The translations under genes and the position numbers were made by a program. A stretch of DNA of 64,000 nucleotides from Limisphaerales bacterium (GTDB lineage: Bacteria > Verrucomicrobiota > Verrucomicrobiia > Limisphaerales > SXTU01): contig WRPG01000041.1 of NCBI GenBank assembly GCA_009773355.1, forward strand, positions 1 to 64,000, given 5' to 3'. Of the stretch, positions 51,784-58,528 are shown in pieces (position 1 is the first letter of the stretch; the number at the start of each line of letters is the position of its first letter). The notes under the pieces were generated by a model, which was given only the letters and a program-made list of their open reading frames with translations, had not been told where the DNA came from and did no database searches.

Positions 51784-53249
51784 TGCTTCTTGGCCTTGGC
51801 TTTTCCCTGCTTGGGCTGGTCACCGATTTCGGCCTTGGGGCCGTAGCTGTTCGGGTCGCTCAAGCGGCGCGGCTCGGCGAAGTGCTTTTGCTGGTCGCCC
51901 TGGGATTTCATCCATGCGTCGAGGTCGGCGCGGAGGGCGGTGAGCTTCGCGACGTGCTGCGGGTCGGCGGCGAGGTTGCGCTGCTCGGCGGGGTCGGTGG
52001 CGAGGTCGTAGAGTTCCTCGGCGGGGCGGGCGTGGTAGCGCTTGAGGAGGGCGGCGGCCTGCGGGTCGGTCTGCGCGGCGGTTTCCCACGTGGAGAAGAA
52101 GGCGCGCTGGCCGAGGCGGCCGGCGACGAGGTCAATGTGCGTGGTGAACGCGAACTCGGGGTGCAGGTTGCGGATGTATTTCCAGCGGTCGTCGCGCACG
52201 GCGCGGGCGGGATAGACATTGAAACGGTTGTCGTTGGCGTGCGTGGTGAAGATGCGGTCGCGGTGCTGGCTGGCCTGCCCGCGCAGCACGGGGAGGAAGG
52301 AGCGGCCGTCAATGTTCGCGGGTGCCTTGCCACCGGCGGCTTCGAGCAGCGTGGGCAGGAGGTCCACCCATTGCACCATCGCGTCGGTGCGGACGCCGGG
52401 TTTTACCACGCCAGGCCACGCGACGATGAGCGGCACGGCCACGCCGGACTCGTAGAGGTTCCACTTGCCGAACGGCCACTGCGCGCCGTGGTCGGCGGTG
52501 AAGAGCAGGAGCGTCTCGTGCGGCAAAGTTGCCTTCACCGCATCGAGCACAAGGCCAAGGTCGGTGTCGGCTTTGGTGACGGCGGCGGCGTATTTCGCGC
52601 GCCAGACGCGGGTGGCGGGGGTGTCAATGCTGCCGGCGGGCAGCGGGAGTTTCGCGGGGTCGTAGCCGGAGGTTTCCTCCGGCCACGGGACGTGCGGCCA
52701 GTTGCTGCCAATCATCAGACAGAGCGGCCTGGCGCCGGTGCGCGGGCGGGACTTCAGCCACGCGACGGCGTTGGTGATGGCCGCGTGCTCGTGGAAAGTG
52801 TCATTCGCGAAATGGTCGAAGCCGTAGTCCGCCGTGTGCCGGTAGTGCGAGACCTTGCCGAACGCGACGACTTCGTAGCCCAGCGCCTTGAGATACGCCG
52901 GCCATTTCTTCAGCTCGGCGCGCGGCTTGGAGTGGTTCGCCTCCGCGCCGTTGCGGGCGGGCATCAGGCCGGTGAGCAGGGCCGCGCGGCTGGGCGCGCA
53001 GCTTGGCGAGGCGACGTAGGCGCGCGTGAAGGTCATCCCCGCGTCCGCGAGCCGTTGCATGTTCGGCGTGCGGATGCCTTGGCCACCGTAGGGCGTGGAG
53101 TCGAGCTGCCCCTGATCGTCGGTGAGGAAGACGACGAAGTCGGGGCGCGCGGCGGCGAAGCCATTCAACGCAAAGGCGCAGAGGGCGCAGAGGAGCGCGG
53201 AGAAAACAGCCAAGCGGATGGCTGTTGGGCTGGACGGGGCAATTGTCAT
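51780..53249 (-). CDS. Sulfatase (heparan-N-sulfatase or arylsulfatase type)
   Basis: The 489-residue sulfatase has C84-A-P-S-R88 in SPSCAPSRAALLTG, metal site LTDDQGQLDSTPYGG and FTADHGAQWPFGKWNLYE. WPHVPWPEE and the DWRKY-like RDDRWKYIRN segment point to the sulfamidase-like group. The signal core (LAVFSALLCALCAFALNGF) is encoded by the CGCAAAGGCGCAGAG repeat. ATG 53249 is chosen; the frame extends to 53396 but without protein-like sequence. It is the first gene of the five-gene operon; its stop overlaps the 131-aa gene. Confidence 0.92.
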   Translation of the reverse strand: MTIAPSSPTAIRLAVFSALLCALCAFALNGFAAARPDFVVFLTDDQGQLDSTPYGGQGIRTPNMQRLADAGMTFTRAYVASPSCAPSRAALLTGLMPARNGAEANHSKPRAELKKWPAYLKALGYEVVAFGKVSHYRHTADYGFDHFANDTFHEHAAITNAVAWLKSRPRTGARPLCLMIGSNWPHVPWPEETSGYDPAKLPLPAGSIDTPATRVWRAKYAAAVTKADTDLGLVLDAVKATLPHETLLLFTADHGAQWPFGKWNLYESGVAVPLIVAWPGVVKPGVRTDAMVQWVDLLPTLLEAAGGKAPANIDGRSFLPVLRGQASQHRDRIFTTHANDNRFNVYPARAVRDDRWKYIRNLHPEFAFTTHIDLVAGRLGQRAFFSTWETAAQTDPQAAALLKRYHARPAEELYDLATDPAEQRNLAADPQHVAKLTALRADLDAWMKSQGDQQKHFAEPRRLSDPNSYGPKAEIGDQPKQGKAKAKKQ

Positions 53250-53459
53250 GAATGAGCGAAGTCTCCCGCACGCTGGAAACGGCGTCCAGCGCCACGTCAT
53301 GCGGCGGAACCACTTTTGGCTATCGGCATTCCACCGGCTACGCATCGTAGGACAGCGCGTCCCGCCTGTCCGACCGATTTCGAATCTCCCGCTCAAGCGG
53401 TTTACGCTGAATGGATGTCAGGCCAGAGGCACTGACCTACTTTGGCCTTCCCCGGAGCG
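53250..53459. other. Intergenic stretch with one short hairpin
   Basis: No gene is visible. A hairpin with arms GGACAG at 53350-53355 and CTGTCC at 53366-53371 surrounds CGCGTCCCGC. It is upstream of the sulfatase operon and downstream of the sulfatase at 53460-54932, so a promoter for the operon is expected, but no clear boxes are seen. Confidence 0.5.
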
Positions 53460-54932
53460 CTAATTCTTCCCCAGGTCATTATCCCGCACGGCACGGAGCT
53501 TGACGGCGAGCTTGGCCTTGAACTCCGCCACCACGCCCGCGAACTCAGGCTTTCCGGCGAGGTTGGTGTATTGCTTCGGGTCTTTGACCATGTCGAACAG
53601 CTCCACGCCGAGCGAGGCGTCCTCGGCGTATTGGAGGTATGCCCACTTGTCCTCGCGCAGCAGGAAACCCTTGCTGGACGGCGCGACGCTGAAGGCGGCT
53701 TCGCGCACGGAATGCTTCGGATCGTCGAGCAAGCGGGAGATGTTCTTGCCCTGGAGGCGCGCGGGCACTTCGAGGCCGCACAGGCTCGCGACGGTCGGAT
53801 ACAGGTCGAGCAGCTCGACGAGCGAATGGCACACGGCGGGTTTCTTCCCCGGCACCTTGATGATGAGCGGGACCATCGCGGACTCGTCGCGGAGGCTGAC
53901 CTTGGCCCAGAAGTCGTGCTCGCCGAGATGATAGCCGTGGTCGCTGGTGAAGATGACGATGGTGTTGTCCGCCTGGCCGGACTGCTCCAGCGCGGCGAGC
54001 ACCTTGCCCACCTGCGCGTCCATGTAGCGGACCGCGGCGTAGTAACCGCCGACGGCCTTGCGCTGGCGGCGCTCGTCCATCTTCATGTTGAGGCTGGTCT
54101 TGTAGTTGATGCCGGCCTTGGGGATGTCGTCCCAGTCGCCGGGAATCTTCGGTGGCAGGGGCAGCTTGTCGTAGGGTTTGAACGGCGCGTGGTAATTCGC
54201 CGGTGCGACGAACGGCACATGCGGACGCACAAAACCGACCGCGAGGAAGAACGGCTTGCCCGCATGCTGCTGAATCAACTCGATGGCCTTCGTCGCCGTT
54301 TTGCCATCCGAGTGAACCGAGTCGTCGCCCTCGGCCTCGACCACGACGAACGTGTTTCCGCCCACGACGGGGCGCTTGCCGTCGGGATTGCCTTCGAGCG
54401 TCTCGCCGACGCCCTTGGCCTTCCACTCGGGGCCGGGGCTGTTGAACTTCTCCGTCCACGACGCCGGGTCGTCCGCGCCGTCGCCGTGGTTCGTCTTCTC
54501 CGGGTCGCCGCCCTCCTCGATGCCGCCAGGCACGCCCATGTGGTAGATCTTGCTGACGCGCGCGGTGTAATACCCGTTGTTCTTGAAATGCTGCGTCCAC
54601 GTCGCGCGCTCGCCGATGGCCGGGCGCGGGCTGGTGTAGCCGAGCACGCCCGTCGCGTGTGGGTAGTAGCCCGACATGAACGACGCCCGCGACGGCCCGC
54701 AATAAGTCCCCTGGCACAACGCCCGCGTGAACCGCGTGCCCTGCGCCGCGAGCCGGTCAATGTTCGGCGTCTTGCAGAGGGTGTTGCCGTAGCAGGAGAG
54801 CGCGGTGGCGGTCAGGTCATCGGAGATGATGAAGAGGACGTTGGGTTTGGCGGCGGCGAAGGAACTCAACGCAAAGACGCAGAGGACGCCAAGAAGCGCA
54901 GAGCAGAAGGCCAAGGCCCGGACGGATTTCAT
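53460..54932 (-). CDS. Sulfatase, iduronate-2-sulfatase-like
   Basis: The 490-residue sulfatase has C78-G-P-S-R82 in QGTYCGPSRASFMSG, metal site ISDDLTATALSCYG and TSDHGYHLGEHDFW. VGFVRPHVPFVAP and the choline-sulfatase/iduronate-type RDNDLGKN end are visible. The signal core (FCSALLGVLCVFALSSF) is from the CGCAAAGACGCAGAGG repeat. Residues about 135-190 are an insertion rich in Gly/Asp (EEGGDPEKTNHGDGADDP). The start is ATG 54932. It is separated by 210 bases from the next operon. Confidence 0.92.
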   Translation of the reverse strand: MKSVRALAFCSALLGVLCVFALSSFAAAKPNVLFIISDDLTATALSCYGNTLCKTPNIDRLAAQGTRFTRALCQGTYCGPSRASFMSGYYPHATGVLGYTSPRPAIGERATWTQHFKNNGYYTARVSKIYHMGVPGGIEEGGDPEKTNHGDGADDPASWTEKFNSPGPEWKAKGVGETLEGNPDGKRPVVGGNTFVVVEAEGDDSVHSDGKTATKAIELIQQHAGKPFFLAVGFVRPHVPFVAPANYHAPFKPYDKLPLPPKIPGDWDDIPKAGINYKTSLNMKMDERRQRKAVGGYYAAVRYMDAQVGKVLAALEQSGQADNTIVIFTSDHGYHLGEHDFWAKVSLRDESAMVPLIIKVPGKKPAVCHSLVELLDLYPTVASLCGLEVPARLQGKNISRLLDDPKHSVREAAFSVAPSSKGFLLREDKWAYLQYAEDASLGVELFDMVKDPKQYTNLAGKPEFAGVVAEFKAKLAVKLRAVRDNDLGKN

Positions 54933-55265
54933 GCGGAGGAGCTTAACCACGGACCCGTCCTCCGTAGCAAGACTGCGGAGGGTGGATGAGCTCGGCTTGC
55001 CACGCCGAAGTCAGCGCAGGCGGGATGGACACGGATTTGTTGGCCGCGAAAGGGCGTAGAGGGCGCAAAACCTCCTCCCTCTCCTCCTCGGTCGAGGAGA
55101 GGGCCGGGGTGAGGAGTCGAGTTCCGCCCTGCGCTGCTTCCCCGCCTCGAACGGGGAAAGGGATTGAGGGTGAGGTGTCGAGTCATTCAACCCCGGAATC
55201 AGTGTCAAGCGAATGGGGACAAGCGAATCCCAAGGCTGAATTCGTCTGACCCCATTCGTTTGCCA
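54933..55265. repeat. Repeat-dense intergenic stretch upstream of the defence cassette
   Basis: Three repeats follow each other. A 43-base unit at 54943-54985 (TTAACCACGGACCCGTCC...) reappears inverted at 61166-61208 with 41 of 43 identical. CCCTCACCC-type hairpins lie at 55076-55185 and include TTGAGGGTGAGGTGTCGAG, also inverted at 61299-61320. A copy of the GAATGGGGACAAGCGAAT inverted repeat lies at 55203-55265. No gene is visible. Confidence 0.85.
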
Positions 55266-55470
55266 TTGTCGGTTAGTTCGGGTGCTGTTCTGCGCTCCAC
55301 GTCTGCCAGACTGAGGAGTCGAAAACTATTCCTCGCGCTTGTCCCTTGCGGGCGGCGCGGCTAGTGTCAGCCCGTTAGCAGGAAAACAAACACGACCAGA
55401 AACAACTTTTTACAAAACCAATTCGCGTAGCTTCGGCTGCTGTCTGCATCGAAACCTAGGAAATTTCACG

Positions 55471-55603
55471 CAAGAGACAGCGCTTGAGATGCGCCCCACC
55501 GGGGGCGCATTGAAAGCGTTCTCTTGTGGGCCCTCCTAGGTGCCTGATGCGGGACGCAAGTAAGTGCGTCCCTTTTGATTACAGGCACCAGAGTTCCCAC
55601 AAG
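55471..55603 (+). promoter_or_regulatory. Two nested long hairpins sharing CTTG, upstream of the methyltransferase
   Basis: Hairpin 1 (55471-55526) stacks CAAGAGA with TCTCTTG-like TCTCTTG, CGCTT with AAGCG, and ATGCGCCCC with GGGGCGCAT around loop ACCG. Hairpin 2 (55523-55603) stacks CTTGTGGG with CCCACAAG, GGTGCCTG with CAGGCACC, and GGGACGCA with TGCGTCCC, followed by TTTT. They share the four bases CTTG at 55523-55526, so only one outer stem can form completely. The pair begins 185 bases before the methyltransferase start. The stretch just before (55376-55470) is AT-rich for this genome. Confidence 0.75.
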
Positions 55604-55655
55604 GACAGTCACCATACAGGGCTGATTCGCACGCGAGCGAACAATTTGGCCCTGG

Positions 55656-57017
55656 ATGACTCGCCCCAAGCAGGTCGGTTTTCGGAATCATCCCACCTAC
55701 ACGGTCGCAGAACTTTTCTGCGGCTGCGGTGGATTCTCGCGCGGCTTTGAGCTGGCGCGGCGGTTTCGCGTCGTCTTCGGTAACGACGTAAAAGAATTCG
55801 CGCTCCGCACCTTCGAGTTCAACCACACGCACGATGGCACGGCTCCGGTCGTTTTACGGCAGGACATTCGCACGGTTCCTGATGGCGACATCGCTCGCCT
55901 GCTCGAATCAAAAGGCGTTTCCAGTCTCGACTGCCTGATTGGCGGTCCACCCTGCCAGGGATTCTCCCAGATGCGCCGGAGCGAGGCACGACGCGGCTCC
56001 AAAATCGTCGGTTTCGGTGGCTACAACAAGTTGGACCAAGACGCTCGCAACGACCTCGTCCTCCGCTTCCTGGAGGTGGTCGCCGCACTGAAGCCGAAGG
56101 TCGTCGTGATTGAGAACGTCCCCCAGTTTCTGAGTCATTTCCATGACGGCAAGCGGGGGGGCATCGCGCAGCAGGTTGAAGAGGTGCTTCAGGAGCTGGG
56201 ATATCAAGTGGCGTGCGGCATCCTGAACGCCGCTGACTTCGGCGTGCCACAGTTGCGCCTTCGTGCGGTTATCATCGCATCCCGACTCGGTGCGATTGCC
56301 CTGCCGGTCCCCACTCATGGCGAACCGGACGAGCTGAGTGGCTGGAAAGGTAAGCCGTGGGTCACGGTGCGGGAGGCCATTGAAGATTTGCCTCCCGACC
56401 CGCCGCTGCATGAGCCGCTCGGCAACAGTGAAGCGAGTCAGTTTGTCAAACCGGCGGGGAACCCGTTTACGAAACAGATGCGCCGCTCAGGTTCGTTCCC
56501 GCTGAACCACGTCACTCGCCGATACAAACCACGCATCCTCGAAATCATTGCGCAGATGCGCCCCGGCGAGACATGGGACGAGGCGAGCGAACGGATGCGC
56601 AAGCGGTTCGCCGTCCTCATCGAAAAGGCGGTCACAAAAGGCGAAAGCGAAGCCCAAGCACGACGCCGACTGGAAGCTGAGGGGACAATCCAGCGAGTCT
56701 TTTACAAGCGGTATTACTGGAGCGCCTACACTCGGCTGGATTGGAGCCGGCCGGCCTTGACGATTACGGCAAACGCAAACTTTCTTGGCTCCGGACGGTT
56801 CACTCACCCGGAGTTAAATCGCGGCATCACGATGAGGGAAGCTGCACGCCTACAGTCTTTCGACGACGCGTTCACTTTCGTGACATCTGCCAGCGAGAAG
56901 CGGCTCACCGAGAATATCGGCGTTGGGATGGACATGATTGGCGAAGCCGTCCCGCCACTCCTCGCCAAGGCACTCGCCGACACCATCGCCGTCCACCTCG
57001 ACAAGCACAGGAGGTAA
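55656..57017 (+). CDS. DNA (cytosine-5-)-methyltransferase
   Basis: The 453-residue enzyme has all C5-methyltransferase motifs in order: I (AELFCGCGGFSRGF, 18-31), IV with the catalytic Cys100 (GGPPCQGFS), VI (ENVP, 153-156), VIII (QLRLRAVIIA), a long variable target-recognition region (about 205-380), IX (TMREAARLQSF) and X (GEAVPPLLAKALA). It would methylate cytosine in an unknown site. Its last two codons (AGG AGG) and stop (TAA) form the ribosome-binding site of the next gene. The three-gene set resembles a restriction-modification cassette of the LlaJI/McrBC-like sort. ATG 55656 is the first usable start. Confidence 0.93.
   Translation: MTRPKQVGFRNHPTYTVAELFCGCGGFSRGFELARRFRVVFGNDVKEFALRTFEFNHTHDGTAPVVLRQDIRTVPDGDIARLLESKGVSSLDCLIGGPPCQGFSQMRRSEARRGSKIVGFGGYNKLDQDARNDLVLRFLEVVAALKPKVVVIENVPQFLSHFHDGKRGGIAQQVEEVLQELGYQVACGILNAADFGVPQLRLRAVIIASRLGAIALPVPTHGEPDELSGWKGKPWVTVREAIEDLPPDPPLHEPLGNSEASQFVKPAGNPFTKQMRRSGSFPLNHVTRRYKPRILEIIAQMRPGETWDEASERMRKRFAVLIEKAVTKGESEAQARRRLEAEGTIQRVFYKRYYWSAYTRLDWSRPALTITANANFLGSGRFTHPELNRGITMREAARLQSFDDAFTFVTSASEKRLTENIGVGMDMIGEAVPPLLAKALADTIAVHLDKHRR
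57009..57015 (+). promoter_or_regulatory. Strong ribosome-binding site made from the methyltransferase end
   Basis: AGGAGGT at 57009-57015 is a near-perfect anti-16S match, six bases before ATG 57022. It is formed by the last two Arg codons (AGG AGG) of the methyltransferase plus the first base of its stop, so translation of the ATPase is coupled tightly to it. Confidence 0.85.
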
Positions 57018-57021
57018 AACT

Positions 57022-58527
57022 ATGAGCAACGCATCCACCATCGCCCTTGAAGCGCTCAAGAAGCTGCGTGAAAAGGAAGGGCCGACCGCCATGTTCCCGG
57101 CCGACAAGGTCTGGCTGTTTGCCTCCGAGAAACCAGACAGTGCCTACCGCCCAGGAGCCATCAATTGGCTGCGCACCAATGGCTACATTGAACAGACCGG
57201 ACGGATGGCGAACGCCGTGACCGAGGCGAGAGCAGGTAGTAAAACCCCCGAATACCGCTTCGGCCCACGGTTCAATAACGGCAATGCTAAGAATCGGGGA
57301 ACAAGCGGTCAGAGTATTGCATCCGTCGTGGATGCGTTCGCGCTTGCTTGCGATGGCCAACTTCAGACCTCTCGAACATTGCTGCTTCGGTTCGTGGCTT
57401 CGTTGCTCGCCAAACGCTTCGTCATCCTCACCGGACTTTCCGGCTCCGGCAAAACGAAGCTCGCGCAGGCGTTCGCCCGTTGGATTACGCCGGCCAGCCC
57501 GGAGTGCTTCGCTGTCGTCCCGGTAGGGGCGGACTGGACGAGCAACGAGCACATTCTCGGCTATCCCGACAACTTGAACGGCGGCTATGTCCAGCAGACG
57601 GCGCTCAAGCTCATCTTGCAGGCTGTGAAGCATCCGGACCTCCCGCATTTCCTCATCTTGGACGAGATGAACCTGTCCCACGTCGAGCGCTACTTCGCCG
57701 ACCTGCTCTCGCTCATCGAGTCAAACGAGAAAATTTGGCTCCACCACGACGACGAGGCCAAGCGCGGCATCCCCGCCCAGCTCGCGCTGCCGGAGAACCT
57801 GTTCGTCATCGGCACGGTGAACGTGGACGAGACGACCTACATGTTTTCACCCAAAGTGCTCGACCGGGCCAACGTGCTGGAGTTCCGCGTGTCGGAGTCC
57901 GACATGGTGGAGTTTCTCGACCACCCGGTTGCGCCAGACCTTGCCAAGCTCGCCGAGCCGGGAACGAACGGCGCAGCCTTTGGGAAGGGGTTCGTCGTCG
58001 CCGCCTCACAGCAGCACGACGCGGCTCTCAGCGAGGAGCAGCGGGCGCAGTTGAAGGCGGAACTGATGCTGTTTTTCAACGCGCTGGGCGAACACAACGC
58101 GGAGTTCGGATTCCGGGTGGGGAAGGAGATTGCGCGTTTCGTGCATTTTCACGAGGCGTTGTCGGGCGGTTCGCTCGACTTCCGCGCCGCGATGGACGCT
58201 CAGATTGTGCAGAAGCTGCTGCCCAAGCTCCACGGCTCGCGGAACAAGATGACCGGTCTGCTGTGGACGTTGACAGCCTTGTGTCAGGAGAACCACGCGT
58301 GGAAAGCCGAGCCGGATGAAACGAAGCGGGCCGAGGCGTTCCAGAAGTTCATGAAGGAGGTTCACGCCGCTGTTGAGGCCGGTGATGAGAAATTTGACCC
58401 GGGGCAGGTGGCGGCCAAGCTGCGCGCCGCTGGCAAGGAAGCCCACTACCCATTGAGCTTCGACAAGCTCGCCCGGATGTGGCGCGTCCTGGAGGCGAAC
58501 GGTTTCGTGAGCTTCGCGGAGGCATGA
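57022..58527 (+). CDS. McrB-like AAA+ NTPase
   Basis: The 501-residue protein has an N-terminal winged-helix-like segment (residues 5-85, ALEALKKLREKEGPTAMFP). Next comes an AAA core: Walker A GLSGSGKTKL (138-147), Walker B FLILDEMNLSHVERYF (210-225), sensor GTVNVDETTYMFSPKVLDRANV (264-285, split). The McrB signature MNxxDR is replaced by VNVDETT. This AAA_5-like group usually precedes a DUF2357 nuclease, as here. It probably loads or translocates the nuclease on DNA by NTP hydrolysis. The gene is one base from the next. Confidence 0.9.
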   Translation: MSNASTIALEALKKLREKEGPTAMFPADKVWLFASEKPDSAYRPGAINWLRTNGYIEQTGRMANAVTEARAGSKTPEYRFGPRFNNGNAKNRGTSGQSIASVVDAFALACDGQLQTSRTLLLRFVASLLAKRFVILTGLSGSGKTKLAQAFARWITPASPECFAVVPVGADWTSNEHILGYPDNLNGGYVQQTALKLILQAVKHPDLPHFLILDEMNLSHVERYFADLLSLIESNEKIWLHHDDEAKRGIPAQLALPENLFVIGTVNVDETTYMFSPKVLDRANVLEFRVSESDMVEFLDHPVAPDLAKLAEPGTNGAAFGKGFVVAASQQHDAALSEEQRAQLKAELMLFFNALGEHNAEFGFRVGKEIARFVHFHEALSGGSLDFRAAMDAQIVQKLLPKLHGSRNKMTGLLWTLTALCQENHAWKAEPDETKRAEAFQKFMKEVHAAVEAGDEKFDPGQVAAKLRAAGKEAHYPLSFDKLARMWRVLEANGFVSFAEA

Positions 58528-58528
58528 T

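Noticed and set aside
55551-55576. GGGACGCA...TGCGTCCCTTTT as a simple terminator of an upstream gene
   Set aside because: The upstream gene lies on the opposite strand and points away, so nothing needs terminating on this strand; it is better treated as part of the leader structure.
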